A DNA stretch of 64,000 bases from the NCBI RefSeq assembly GCF_018476645.1, contig NZ_JAHCTB010000003.1:62001-126000 (forward strand). Direction: 5' to 3'. The stretch is from Aequorivita echinoideorum. Its GTDB lineage: Bacteria > Bacteroidota > Bacteroidia > Flavobacteriales > Flavobacteriaceae. The position numbers were made by a program, and so were the translations under genes. How positions within the stretch are numbered: the stretch's first letter is position 1; every line of letters starts with the position of its first letter. Below the pieces are notes generated by a model. It was not told where the DNA came from. It worked only from the letters and a program-made list of their open reading frames with translations, and did not search any database. Positions 7,796 to 17,107 of the stretch are shown here, in pieces.

Positions 7796-9636
7796 GTTGC
7801 TATCATTTTTGAAAGAGGAATTCCCTCTTTTAGTTTGTCCATTCGTTTTTCAAAATCTTTTTGTTGCAAGTAACGCGGTTTCAGTTTTGGAGGTTGCAAA
7901 AGTTCGCGCGCCGTTAAATCGGTAATCATCGGTACGTGTTTAAGGGCGAATTTTCCCGAAAGCAAAAACTCCAGATCGCCACCGTTCTTTATATAATCCA
8001 GAAGGTGTACCAATCCCTTCAGATAAATAATGTCCTTTAAAAACCCACCGCCCTGGAACATACGTGATGTAATATTGAAGGCCCTATCCTTGGAAAAATG
8101 GTGCGTTGTGTACAGCAGATTGAAAACATCCCTGAAATCTGCGTGGTCCAAAAGCGCAGCCCCCGCCACTACCCTTCCCGCCAATATCCGCAGCCTGTTT
8201 GCTGAAAGTCCGCCTATCAAATATTCTGAAAGTACCGCAATGCCCTCCTGCAAGGGATCGTAATCTGCAAAGCCAACGCTCAACTGACTCAAGGGCTGCC
8301 GTGACCCGTTAAAGTGTGTTAGGGAATGGGTTCCTATTTCGTGCTGTATTAAGGCCTTGGCGTCATTCTGGGTAAGGGTATAATCCGCTGGTAGATAAAG
8401 TTCGCCATTGCTTACCATCATTACGTTTACATCCTTACGGATATGTACTTTTCCTTTATAATTGGGATCCTGATTTCTGAAGAATTCAAATTCTTCGGTG
8501 GCCATGGCTCCAAATTCCACGGCATCGATTATTTCAGCATCCGTTTCCTCCACATCTTCAGGCAATTGCTGAAGAATCATTTCTGCCTCAGTAAGAATAT
8601 GTTTTTCCAACCCTTTATACAATCGCACGCTGCTGTAAAAGAAGTTTTTGGAACCGCGCTCCTTCAGCATGGTCAACTGCTGATCTATCTCCTCCCGCTT
8701 TTCGTCAAATAGATACGAAAGGGCGGGATCATCTATTTTATCAATATCCAGATTGTAGAGCTTTCGTTTCAGAATATCCGGATCTACGGGCAAAAGCCGA
8801 TAATGGTATTCTTCCAGCGTTTCAAAATTGGATTCAAAAAAATGTTCGCGCATCCGCTGAATGTTCACGGGTGCCAGCAATAGCAGAAATTGATAGCTGT
8901 TCTCAATCTGGGTAAGGGCCCTATCCATTTTAAAAACTTCCTTATGGATTTCCCTTTTCCCCAAGGCGTAATAACTGGCAAGATCGCTGGAGGTCTGTAC
9001 GCGTATAAATTCAAAAACCGATTTCTGTACCGCCTCGGCAAATCCTTCCCGAAACTTTCTGAAATACAACGGAAAAACATTCCCGGCAACATCCCTGTAA
9101 ATGGGCGGTACTTCAAGCCCTATCAATGTTCCCCCGCATTCCTTTATTTCTGAAATGCTCATGAGCGATTCCTCGCTGTCCTGCTGCCGCTGTTTGGTTT
9201 GTTCAATCCTGCTTTGCAATTGAACGCCGTACTTTCGGCTTTCAATGGTGTCAAGTTCTTTCTGAAGTACTTCCAAGGATACCGGGAGTTTGTGGGAAGG
9301 CCCGCGGATTACAAATTCGTTGCTTCCAAATGCACCGCTGTATAGTTCCATTAAAAAGAAACTGCCAAAGCGGGCGCTCATTTTTTGGGTCAACTGACCA
9401 AGAAATTCACGGAAATATTCAAAATGCGTTTCTCCAATAATCAAATAGCTGGCACCGGTTCTGGCAAGCCGAAGGGTGGAATGATCATTTTCACGTTTTC
9501 TATAGATAAGAAGAAAGGGCACGTCGTGCTCCAAAAAAAGAAACCCGCCGTGCGGAAGGTCCTTCACGGTCCTACGTCCATCTGCAAGCTCCCCGATTAA
9601 ATCCTCATTTTCAATAGAAGTGGATGCTTTTATCAT
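7792..9636 (-). CDS. DUF1704 / QEGLA-motif metallocarboxypeptidase-like protein
   Basis: 614 residues. The zinc motif HEIGTH gives His432, Glu433 and His437, and the QEG-type motif (LQEGIAVLSEY) gives Glu464 as third ligand. This is the layout of the DUF1704 family (TIGR-named as flavohemoglobin expression-modulating QEGLA motif protein), which also contains the vertebrate tubulin tyrosine carboxypeptidase MATCAP. Residues 1-130 form a separate N-terminal domain. No signal peptide. Peptidase activity is inferred from the family and intact ligands; the historic flavohemoglobin name says little about its job. Four-base overlap with the ATP-grasp ligase points to one pathway in which one enzyme adds and the other removes a residue. 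Confidence 0.88.
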   Translation of the reverse strand: MIKASTSIENEDLIGELADGRRTVKDLPHGGFLFLEHDVPFLLIYRKRENDHSTLRLARTGASYLIIGETHFEYFREFLGQLTQKMSARFGSFFLMELYSGAFGSNEFVIRGPSHKLPVSLEVLQKELDTIESRKYGVQLQSRIEQTKQRQQDSEESLMSISEIKECGGTLIGLEVPPIYRDVAGNVFPLYFRKFREGFAEAVQKSVFEFIRVQTSSDLASYYALGKREIHKEVFKMDRALTQIENSYQFLLLLAPVNIQRMREHFFESNFETLEEYHYRLLPVDPDILKRKLYNLDIDKIDDPALSYLFDEKREEIDQQLTMLKERGSKNFFYSSVRLYKGLEKHILTEAEMILQQLPEDVEETDAEIIDAVEFGAMATEEFEFFRNQDPNYKGKVHIRKDVNVMMVSNGELYLPADYTLTQNDAKALIQHEIGTHSLTHFNGSRQPLSQLSVGFADYDPLQEGIAVLSEYLIGGLSANRLRILAGRVVAGAALLDHADFRDVFNLLYTTHHFSKDRAFNITSRMFQGGGFLKDIIYLKGLVHLLDYIKNGGDLEFLLSGKFALKHVPMITDLTARELLQPPKLKPRYLQQKDFEKRMDKLKEGIPLSKMIAT

Positions 9637-9672
9637 AAAAGCGCTTTTTGTTATAAGGTTTCAAGGGAATAT

Positions 9673-9698
9673 AAAAAAAACCCTGCGCGAGGGCAGGG
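9673..9698 (-). terminator. intrinsic terminator of the sugar-nucleotide operon
   Basis: Stem CCCTGC (9681-9686) / GCAGGG (9693-9698), followed on the minus strand by a run of eight T. Confidence 0.7.
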
Positions 9699-9754
9699 AG
9701 TTTAGAGTTTATTTAACAAGATGTGATTTTTTAAATGTATAATTAGTGAGGAGT

Positions 9755-10034
9755 AATTAGTAATGAATAATGAATAATGAATAATGAATAATGAATAATG
9801 AATAATTAGTAATGAATAATTAGTAATTAGAAAGAACAAGATTTTAGGTTCAAGGTTTCAGATTTAAGGTTTAAAATGTAAATGCTGGGGAGTGTTCATT
9901 AAAATGTGTCTTCGGTGGGAGTGGAATTTAGATTCTTTCTGATCCCAACCCACAACGCACAACCCACAACCCACAACCCACAACCCACAACTCCTAACTC
10001 CTAACTCCTAACTCCTAACTCCTAACTCCTAACT
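9755..10034. repeat. three successive heptad arrays with different units
   Basis: AATAATG units at 9755-9832, AACCCAC units at 9945-9988 and TCCTAAC units at 9990-10034. The last two abut directly and switch unit without losing the 7-bp period. Confidence 0.85.
9888..9910. repeat. 23-bp dispersed sequence, possible insertion-sequence end
   Basis: GGGAGTGTTCATTAAAATGT followed by GTC; 22 of 23 bases recur at 45677-45699. It looks like a terminal inverted repeat left by an IS, but no transposase is next to either copy. Confidence 0.4.
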
Positions 10035-10042
10035 AAAAAAAA

Positions 10043-10918
10043 TCATTCATTGATAAACCGCGCCAAGTATTGCCCGTATTCCCCTTTTTTGAATTCTTCC
10101 GCTTTTTGCTTAAGTTGATTCTTGGTCATCCAACCTTTGTGGTAGGCAATTTCCTCAATGCAACCAATTTTAAGGCCCGTACGTTTTTCAACGGCCTTTA
10201 CAAATTCGGTAGCCTCGGTCAGGGCTTCGTGGGTTCCCGTGTCCAGCCAAGCAAAACCGCGGCTCAATAGCTGCATCTTCAGCGATTCCTGCTCTAAATA
10301 GGTCTGATTCACCGTGGTGATTTCCAATTCCCCCCTGTGGGAAGGTTTCACGTTTTTCGCAATCTCCACAACGGAATTCGGATAGAAATAAAGCCCCACT
10401 ACGGCAAAATTGGATTTCGGCTTTGCAGGTTTTTCCTCAATGCTCACCACATTCATTTCCGCATCAAATTCAGCAACCCCATATCTTTCGGGATCTGTTA
10501 CATAATTTCCAAAAACCACTGCCTTATTTTCGTTTTCAACAGTTTTTACAGCATCCTGCAAAATCCTATTAAGTCCCGCACCGTAAAAAATGTTGTCGCC
10601 AAGCACCAGGCATACGGGGTCATTGCCTATAAATTCCTCCCCGAGAATAAAAGCCTGCGCCAATCCGTCTGGGCTAGGTTGTTCCTTATAGCTTAAATGT
10701 ATTCCGTATTCGCTTCCATCACCCAGCAATTTTTCAAAATTGGGCAAATCGTGTGGCGTTGAGATAATCAATATATCCTTAATGCCCGCAAGCAATAAAA
10801 CCGAAAGCGGATAATAAATCATAGGTTTATCATAAATGGGCAACAATTGCTTGCTTACCGCAAGTGTAAGAGGGTGCAACCGAGTTCCCGAACCGCCAGC
10901 TAAAATTATTCCTTTCAT
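10043..10918 (-). CDS. rfbA: glucose-1-phosphate thymidylyltransferase
   Basis: 291 residues, the usual RmlA length. It makes dTDP-glucose from dTTP and glucose-1-phosphate, the first step to dTDP-L-rhamnose. Signature [13 protein letters not shown] (6-18) binds the nucleotide, [12 protein letters not shown] (22-33) follows, and Asp108 in LVLGDN is the metal ligand. Last gene of the minus-strand run rfbB-rfbC-rfbD-rfbA; 117 bp of mostly heptad repeat separate it from rfbD. A terminator lies about 345 bp beyond its stop. Confidence 0.95.
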   Translation of the reverse strand: MKGIILAGGSGTRLHPLTLAVSKQLLPIYDKPMIYYPLSVLLLAGIKDILIISTPHDLPNFEKLLGDGSEYGIHLSYKEQPSPDGLAQAFILGEEFIGNDPVCLVLGDNIFYGAGLNRILQDAVKTVENENKAVVFGNYVTDPERYGVAEFDAEMNVVSIEEKPAKPKSNFAVVGLYFYPNSVVEIAKNVKPSHRGELEITTVNQTYLEQESLKMQLLSRGFAWLDTGTHEALTEATEFVKAVEKRTGLKIGCIEEIAYHKGWMTKNQLKQKAEEFKKGEYGQYLARFINE

Positions 10919-11009
10919 TTTTATATTATTTTTAATTACTCATTTAAAATTTCAAAAATATACACTTCTCTAACCACCGATTACTGAATACAGAACACTG
11001 ACCACTCAC

Positions 11010-11056
11010 AACTCCTAACTCCTAACTCCTAACTCCTAACTCCTAACTCCTAACTC
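11010..11056. repeat. TCCTAAC heptad array overlapping the rfbD 3' end
   Basis: Six or more TCCTAAC units with the same unit as the array at 9990-10034. It runs through the rfbD stop codon and supplies the last codons. Confidence 0.85.
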
Positions 11057-11899
11057 AAATAAGCATTTCCTTAAACTATCCTTCCAAAAGGGAATTTGCA
11101 CCCCATAGGTCTTTTCTATTTTTGAAGTATCCAATAATGAATAATTTGGCCTTTTGGCTGCTGTGGGAAATTGGGACGAAGGTACCGGCACTACTTCACA
11201 TTCCAGTTGTGCAAGCTCTTTGATGGCGATTGCAAAATCAAACCAAGAGATTTTCCCCTTGTTCGAGTAGTGAAAAATTCCTGTCTCCCATTTCCCCGAA
11301 CTTACAATCTTCAGGATAGCTTCCGCCAAATCTAACGCATACGTGGGCGCACCTATTTGATCGTTCACCACAGTTAATCGGTCGCGTTCCTTTAGTAAAC
11401 GAAGCATGGTTTTTACAAAATTATTTCCATATTCTGAATAAACCCACGCCGTCCTAATGATTATAGCGTCATTCATAGCCTCCAATATGGCTTCCTCACC
11501 TCTTAATTTTGTTTCCCCGTACCAATTCACTGGCGCTGTTTTCGCCGCTTCATCAAGCGGGATTTGGCTGTTCCCATCAAAAACATAATCGGTTGAAATG
11601 TGGATGAGCTTCGTATTGTTCAGCTTGCACCATTTGGCAATTACACCTACTGCAATGTGATTCACTTGATCGGCCAATTCCCTTTCCGTCTCAGCTTTAT
11701 CCACAGCCGTATATGCCCCTGCATTAATGATACATGAAGGTTTTGTCTTTTCCAAAAAAGACACGATTGCATCCTTGTTTTCCAAAGGCATTTCGTCCCT
11801 TCCAGCAAATACAAAATTGAATTGCGCGAAGTTCGTGGATATCTTTCGAATTTCTGAACCGAGTTGGCCGTGGGCTCCCGTTACCAAGATGGTTGACAT
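11036..11899 (-). CDS. rfbD: dTDP-4-dehydrorhamnose reductase
   Basis: 287 residues from ATG 11899 (MSTILVTGAHG). The open frame extends to 11923 but that would overlap rfbC. NAD(P) site TGAHGQLG at 7-14; STDYVFDG at 102-109; catalytic Tyr127 and Lys131 in WYGETKLRGE. It reduces dTDP-4-keto-L-rhamnose to dTDP-L-rhamnose. It starts 4 bp after the rfbC stop. The C-terminal residues LGVRS and the stop codon are encoded inside the TCCTAAC heptad array, so the repeat has overwritten the normal end of the gene. Confidence 0.94.
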   Translation of the reverse strand: MSTILVTGAHGQLGSEIRKISTNFAQFNFVFAGRDEMPLENKDAIVSFLEKTKPSCIINAGAYTAVDKAETERELADQVNHIAVGVIAKWCKLNNTKLIHISTDYVFDGNSQIPLDEAAKTAPVNWYGETKLRGEEAILEAMNDAIIIRTAWVYSEYGNNFVKTMLRLLKERDRLTVVNDQIGAPTYALDLAEAILKIVSSGKWETGIFHYSNKGKISWFDFAIAIKELAQLECEVVPVPSSQFPTAAKRPNYSLLDTSKIEKTYGVQIPFWKDSLRKCLFELGVRS

Positions 11900-11903
11900 A
11901 GCA

Positions 11904-12449
11904 CTATTTTTTTTCAGATTCAAAAAAAGGCAATTGCATATCCTTTTCTGAAATAATTCTTTTTGAAGGAGCTATCTGCCAATCGATGCCAAAGGCCGGA
12001 TCGTCAAAGCGATAGCCGTATTCCGCCTGCCTGTCGTAAAAATTATCACATTTATAGAAAAAGATGGCGTCCCCACTCAATACCGAAAAACCATGCAGGC
12101 AGCCACGCGGCACAAAAAGTTGTTTCTTATTTTCTGCGCTTAACGATATTGAATAATGTTGAAGATAGGTTTGTGAATCTGGCCTAAAATCCACCACAAC
12201 ATCCAAAACTTCACCTTTCAATACACGAACCAACTTGGCCTGCGCCATTGTTCCTTTTTGCGCGTGAAGTCCCCTAATTACTCCATAATTGGATTGTGAT
12301 TCGTTATCCTGAACGAAACGAATTTGAAGACCCGTTGCTTTTTTGAAAGTATTTTCATTGAAGGTTTCCATAAAATAACCGCGGCTATCCTGAAAAACAG
12401 TTGGGGCAATCACAAAACAATCCTTTATATTGGTTTTTTCAACTTCCAT
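11904..12449 (-). CDS. rfbC: dTDP-4-dehydrorhamnose 3,5-epimerase
   Basis: 181 residues from ATG 12449 (MEVEKTNIKDCFVI), the normal RmlC length; the longer frame to 12494 would overlap rfbB. Cupin fold with catalytic His62 in RGLHAQKG and Tyr132 in FFYKCDNFY. SRGYFMETF (22-30) and VPRGCLHGF (113-121) are family motifs. RGLHAQ replaces the commoner RGLHYQ. Starts 4 bp after the rfbB stop. Confidence 0.94.
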   Translation of the reverse strand: MEVEKTNIKDCFVIAPTVFQDSRGYFMETFNENTFKKATGLQIRFVQDNESQSNYGVIRGLHAQKGTMAQAKLVRVLKGEVLDVVVDFRPDSQTYLQHYSISLSAENKKQLFVPRGCLHGFSVLSGDAIFFYKCDNFYDRQAEYGYRFDDPAFGIDWQIAPSKRIISEKDMQLPFFESEKK

Positions 12450-12453
12450 TTTT

Positions 12454-13509
12454 TTATAAGTATTGTTCTTTATAGTATTTCTGATAATCGCCACTGGTGA
12501 CTTTCTGCATCCAGGCTTTATTTTGCAAGTACCAATCTATGGTTTTTGAAAGGCCTTCCTCAAAGGTAACACTTGGTTTCCAGCCAAGTTCCTTATTTAT
12601 TTTTGATGCGTCTATGGCATACCGCAAATCGTGTCCCGGACGATCTTTTACAAAGGTGATTAGCTTTTCACTTTCCCCAACGGTTCTACCAAGTTTCGCA
12701 TCCATTTGCTGGCAAAGTAATTTAACAAGATCAATATTTTTCCATTCGTTAAAACCGCCAATGTTGTAGGTCTCGTGATTTTTTCCGGTATGGAAAACCA
12801 GATCGATTGCTTTTGCGTGATCTATCACGTAGAGCCAATCTCTTGTATAGTTGCCATCACCATAAACCGGTAGCGGTTTCTTTTCTATAATATTGTTGAT
12901 AAACAATGGAATCAATTTCTCCGGAAAATGGTTGGGCCCGTAATTATTTGAGCAATTGGTTATCACATATGGCAGTCCGTATGTTTCACCATATGCACGC
13001 ACAAAATGGTCGCTACTTGCCTTTGAAGCCGAATAGGGCGAATTGGGATCATACGAAGTGGTCTCGGTAAAAAGTCCGCTCTCTCCCAGAGTGCCATATA
13101 CCTCATCGGTACTTATATGGTAAAATCGTTTTCCGGTCCAGTCATTCTGCCACGTTTTTTTGAATGCCTGAAGCAAAATCATAGTTCCCAAAATATTGGT
13201 CTTGGCAAACGCCAACGGATCGGTAATAGAGCGGTCCACGTGACTTTCCGCCGCCAGATGGATAACATCGGTAAAGCGGTTTTCTTCAAATAGATTATTT
13301 ATGAATGCATCATCCGTAATATCCCCCTTTATAAAAATATAATTGGGAGAATTCTCAATATCGGTAAGATTTTCAAAATTACCGGCGTACGTAAGCGCAT
13401 CAAGATTGTAGATTTTATAATCTGGGTATTTTGTAACAAATTCACGAACCACGTGCGATCCAATAAATCCTGCGCCTCCAGTTATTAAAATCCTTTTTTC
13501 CGTTTCCAT
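12454..13509 (-). CDS. rfbB: dTDP-glucose 4,6-dehydratase
   Basis: 351 residues. Rossmann motif GGAGFIGSH at 11-19; Thr134-Asp135-Glu136 in STDEVYG; catalytic Tyr159 and Lys163 in YSASKAS. It converts dTDP-glucose to dTDP-4-keto-6-deoxyglucose. First of the four contiguous rhamnose genes, preceded by a 147-bp gap that includes a short heptad stretch. Confidence 0.95.
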   Translation of the reverse strand: METEKRILITGGAGFIGSHVVREFVTKYPDYKIYNLDALTYAGNFENLTDIENSPNYIFIKGDITDDAFINNLFEENRFTDVIHLAAESHVDRSITDPLAFAKTNILGTMILLQAFKKTWQNDWTGKRFYHISTDEVYGTLGESGLFTETTSYDPNSPYSASKASSDHFVRAYGETYGLPYVITNCSNNYGPNHFPEKLIPLFINNIIEKKPLPVYGDGNYTRDWLYVIDHAKAIDLVFHTGKNHETYNIGGFNEWKNIDLVKLLCQQMDAKLGRTVGESEKLITFVKDRPGHDLRYAIDASKINKELGWKPSVTFEEGLSKTIDWYLQNKAWMQKVTSGDYQKYYKEQYL

Positions 13510-13628
13510 AGTATCTTTAAATATTTATATAATGTAATTTCAAGTGTTTTTTATTGAACCAAAGTGAAAATAAAAAATGTATCGAAAACCCCATTTACAC
13601 AATTCAACAAAAAAAGTATCGTCAAGAA

Positions 13629-13656
13629 TCATTGCTAATTGCTAATTGTCAATTGC
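13629..13656. repeat. short heptad array (ATTGCTA type)
   Basis: ATTGCTA, ATTGCTA, ATTGTCA units ending exactly at the stop codon of the epimerase gene. Confidence 0.65.
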
Positions 13657-14652
13657 CTAAAGATTTTCCCAATACCAGCGCACCGCCTCCTCAATACCTT
13701 TATCAATGGTATGGCTCGGTTTGTAACCCAACAAACGCTCCGCTTTTTCCACAGAAGCCAATGAATGCGGAATATCTCCTTTTCTATTGGGACCGTGGGT
13801 AATGGGCACATCGGCAATAGCGGGATTAAAACTACTTAAATGTTTTTTCAACAGTTGCGTCAATTGCAATAAGGTGGTCCTATCACCTACCGCCGTATTG
13901 TAAATTTGGTTTAAAGCTTCATTGTTTTTTGTGGTTATGGCGAGCAGATTCATTTGCACCACATTGTCAATATACGTGAAATCACGCGAGAATGTTCCAT
14001 CGCCATTGATTGTTGGGCTTTCGTGCGCCATAAATTTCTTTACGAATAAAGGAATAACCGCGGCATAGGCTCCCTCCGGATCTTGCCTTCTCCCGAATAC
14101 ATTAAAATACCGCAACCCCACACTGTCTAGATCGTACGTAGATTTGAAGATGGTTGCATATAATTCATTTACATATTTAGTAATTGCATATGGCGAAAGT
14201 GGATTGCCTATTTTATCCTCAATCTTCGGAAGTGCCTCGCTATCGCCATACGTTGAGCTACTAGCGGCATATACGAAGCGTTTTACACCGGCATCGCGCG
14301 CTGCTACCAGCATATTCAAAAAGCCGCCCACGTTTACATCATTTGAAGTAATTGGATCATTTATTGACCTGGGTACAGAGCCCAAAGCCGCCTGATGCAG
14401 CACAAAATCCTGATGCTCGCAAGCAGCTTGGCAGGTTTCAAGATTGCGGATATCTCCTTCCACCATCTTAAAATTTTCGTTCGAAAGAAATGGCGTAATG
14501 TTGTGCCTGTGTCCTGTGGCAAAATTATCCAAGCAGGTTACCTTCGCATTCAAATCCAACAAAGCCTCACAAAGATTGGAACCAATAAATCCTGCGCCTC
14601 CGGTTACCAAAACTTTTTTATTTTCTAAACTCCTAAACTGTTCTAAATTCAT
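13657..14652 (-). CDS. UDP-N-acetylhexosamine 4-epimerase (WbpP/TviC-like SDR)
   Basis: 331 residues. Extended SDR: GGAGFIGSN at 18-26, YAASSSTYG near 128-136, catalytic Tyr155 and Lys159 in YAITK. The Ser-rich SSSTYG and the PRSINDP segment are typical of the WbpP/TviC group, which interconverts UDP-GlcNAc(A) and UDP-GalNAc(A). It is directly downstream of a WbpO/TviB-type dehydrogenase (82-bp gap), the same pairing found in Vi antigen and Pseudomonas O6 clusters, so a UDP-GalNAcA product is likely. Substrate assignment is inferred from context. Confidence 0.88.
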   Translation of the reverse strand: MNLEQFRSLENKKVLVTGGAGFIGSNLCEALLDLNAKVTCLDNFATGHRHNITPFLSNENFKMVEGDIRNLETCQAACEHQDFVLHQAALGSVPRSINDPITSNDVNVGGFLNMLVAARDAGVKRFVYAASSSTYGDSEALPKIEDKIGNPLSPYAITKYVNELYATIFKSTYDLDSVGLRYFNVFGRRQDPEGAYAAVIPLFVKKFMAHESPTINGDGTFSRDFTYIDNVVQMNLLAITTKNNEALNQIYNTAVGDRTTLLQLTQLLKKHLSSFNPAIADVPITHGPNRKGDIPHSLASVEKAERLLGYKPSHTIDKGIEEAVRWYWENL

Positions 14653-14734
14653 TCTTTTCGTTGCTTCCTAAGATGTTTCAAAATTGTTTGAAGACTTAAA
14701 TACCAATTCTCAAATCAATATTTCAGAATATACG

Positions 14735-16060
14735 TTATAGCTTGGCGTTGCTTTCCGCTAAAACACCCTTCACATCATAAACTATGGAATTCTCCTTTTT
14801 CCAAGGATTTAAATCCATTTCCAAAAACTGATTATGCGAAACGCCCAAAACAATGGCATCAAAAGTTTTGTTTATTTCCGAAGCATTTTTCACCGTCTCC
14901 GTATTGTATTCGTGCATTACCTCTTGCGGATTGGCCCACGGATCAAAAATAGTCACATTAATACCGTAATCCCTTAATGCAGCAACAACGTCAACAATCT
15001 TGGTATTGCGAACATCGGGACAATTTTCCTTAAAGGTGATGCCCAGCATTAAAATTTCAGCAGCATTTATAGCTATTCCCTTTTTTATCATACACTTCAC
15101 CACCTGTGATGCCACGTATTCGCCCATGGAATCGTTCAACCTTCTTCCGGCCAAAATAATTTCTGGGTGGTAACCGCGTTCCTGTGCCTTTTGAGCTAAA
15201 TAATAAGGGTCTACACCTATGCAATGTCCACCCACCAAACCTGGTTTAAAGGGTAGAAAATTCCATTTGGTGCCAGCGGCTTTAAGTACTTCGTGGGTAT
15301 CAATTTCCAAAAGGTTGAAAATCTTTGCCAATTCATTTACGAAGGCAATATTGATATCGCGCTGCGAATTTTCTATAACCTTGGCGGCCTCCGCAACCTT
15401 GATGGTGGGTGCCAAATATGTTCCCGCCGTTATTACCGAAGCGTAGATGCTATTGATCTTTTCGGCGCTTTCCGGCGTAGATCCGGCAGTGATCTTCAAT
15501 ATTTTATCAACGGTGTGTTCCTTATCGCCGGGATTAATGCGCTCTGGGGAGTAACCCACGTAAAAGTCTGTATTAAACTGAAGTCCGCTCTCCTTTTCAA
15601 GAACTGGCACGCACTCATCTTCCGTGACACCGGGATATACGGTAGATTCGTAAACAACGGTGTCTCCCTTCTTCAGCACCTTGCCCACCGTCCCGCTTGC
15701 GGCATATAATGGGTAGAGGACTGGGCGATTGTTTTTATCTACCGGGGTTGGGACCGTAACTATATAATAATTACAATCCTGAATATCCATCAAATCTGTA
15801 GTGCAGAATAGACCGTTATTACTCTCTTCTGAATTCAAGGAGTTTATGGGATTGTTTTTCAATAAAACTTCCTTCAAAATATCATCCGCAACTTCCAGCG
15901 TATCGTCATGGCCTTTTTGCAGGTTGGCCACGCGTTCCTTATTAATATCGAAACCGATTACGGGATATTTGGTAGCAAAAAGCCGCGCAAGCGGAAGCCC
16001 TACGTAGCCAAGGCCGATAACGGCTATTCTAATATCAGACTTTTCAATTGGGTTGTTCAT
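14735..16060 (-). CDS. nucleotide-sugar dehydrogenase (WbpO/TviB-like)
   Basis: 441 residues. NAD site [12 protein letters not shown] (14-25); the catalytic cysteine is Cys280 in [28 protein letters not shown] near the C terminus is the conserved UDP-binding segment. It oxidises C6 of a UDP-sugar twice, making a uronic acid. The adjacent 4-epimerase suggests UDP-N-acetyl-D-galactosaminuronate as product; UDP-ManNAc dehydrogenase is the alternative. First gene of the operon, with a -7 element at 16139-16146. Confidence 0.9.
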   Translation of the reverse strand: MNNPIEKSDIRIAVIGLGYVGLPLARLFATKYPVIGFDINKERVANLQKGHDDTLEVADDILKEVLLKNNPINSLNSEESNNGLFCTTDLMDIQDCNYYIVTVPTPVDKNNRPVLYPLYAASGTVGKVLKKGDTVVYESTVYPGVTEDECVPVLEKESGLQFNTDFYVGYSPERINPGDKEHTVDKILKITAGSTPESAEKINSIYASVITAGTYLAPTIKVAEAAKVIENSQRDINIAFVNELAKIFNLLEIDTHEVLKAAGTKWNFLPFKPGLVGGHCIGVDPYYLAQKAQERGYHPEIILAGRRLNDSMGEYVASQVVKCMIKKGIAINAAEILMLGITFKENCPDVRNTKIVDVVAALRDYGINVTIFDPWANPQEVMHEYNTETVKNASEINKTFDAIVLGVSHNQFLEMDLNPWKKENSIVYDVKGVLAESNAKL

Positions 16061-16138
16061 AGGTTTTTATTGAAAATTTGGAAATGTAAAATCATTTTTC
16101 GAAACTCGAAAAACAGAATACTATTTTGCAAATATAGT

Positions 16139-16146
16139 ATTCCCAA
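16139..16146 (-). promoter_or_regulatory. TAnnTTTG -7 element for the sugar-nucleotide operon
   Basis: TATATTTG on the minus strand, about 80 bp before the dehydrogenase start. Confidence 0.55.
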
Positions 16147-16286
16147 ATTACAACGAACTCAAATAAATTTTATATAATTATTGAAAAACAAAATATTATA
16201 GATGTTTTTTTATTTTACCATTTCTTTTAAATAGTTATAAATATTATTATAAACACTTTAATTATTTTAGTCTATCAATATATTAA

Positions 16287-16985
16287 ATGACTTTCATTGT
16301 AATCATCGTTGTTTCCGCAGCTCTTATTGTGGGTGCCGTTTGGGGTATTTATGGAAAATTGTCTGGATCTACTGAAGGATTTTTGGTGGCGCTTGCTGGA
16401 GGTGCTTTAATGGTTTCGGCAATTCTTGAACTTATTGAGCCAGCCAGCCATCAAGCGCCGTTGATGTACGCGCTAGCGAGTGTATTAATGGGTGCCTTTG
16501 TATTTTGCATATTGGATTATTATGTTAAACGAAAATTTGGAAGTGGTAATGGCGGCGGCCTTTTGGCGGCAATTACCTTAGATGGTATTCCTGAAAATCT
16601 CGCTTTGGGCGTTGCGCTTATTGGTGCCGATCCTTTGACTGTGGCGGCACTATCTGGTTCTATATTTTTGTCCAATCTTCCAGAAGCTGCTGGGGGAGCC
16701 AAGGAAATGGCAAATAATGGCCGAAATAAAAGGAAAATACTTTTTCTGTGGGTAGCTACAGCCGTTTTACTGTCAATCTCCGCAATTGCTGGCAACCTAT
16801 TGTTAGCTGACGTTTCGAAGGAATTTTTGGCTTATATACGCTGTTTTGCAGCGGGAGCTGTTATAGCATCATTGGCTATAGAGGTTTTTCCGCAGGCTTT
16901 TAAGGAAGATAGTTATTATACTGGGGTTGCTGCTGCGTTGGGAGTAATATTGGCCATTTTTCTAACCGATATGGGTGGACAATAA
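16287..16985 (+). CDS. ZIP-like metal permease
   Basis: 232 residues, about eight membrane segments. LDGIPENLALG (98-108) and SNLPEAAGG (129-137) stand where ZIP transporters carry HNxPEG and HExPxE. The usual metal-binding histidines are absent in both: Asp99 and Ser129 replace them, while Pro and Glu remain (102-103, 131-132). So it belongs to the ZIP superfamily by layout, but zinc transport is uncertain; another cation or a degenerate site is possible. Single gene, divergent from the sugar-nucleotide operon. Confidence 0.75.
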   Translation: MTFIVIIVVSAALIVGAVWGIYGKLSGSTEGFLVALAGGALMVSAILELIEPASHQAPLMYALASVLMGAFVFCILDYYVKRKFGSGNGGGLLAAITLDGIPENLALGVALIGADPLTVAALSGSIFLSNLPEAAGGAKEMANNGRNKRKILFLWVATAVLLSISAIAGNLLLADVSKEFLAYIRCFAAGAVIASLAIEVFPQAFKEDSYYTGVAAALGVILAIFLTDMGGQ

Positions 16986-17107
16986 GTGCTTGTTTTTATT
17001 AAAGTTTTAAGGGATGGTATTAAATAAATACTAAAGTGCATTCGAAAATATAGGTAGCAATGCAATTTGTAATATCTTCACACTAAATATCTAAAAAACA
17101 AAAAACT

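Larger units (their letters stand above)
9637..10042. other. repeat-filled intergenic region
   Basis: Holds a terminator for the sugar-nucleotide operon, three different heptad arrays and a 23-bp sequence shared with 45.7 kb. No gene is seen. Confidence 0.7.
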
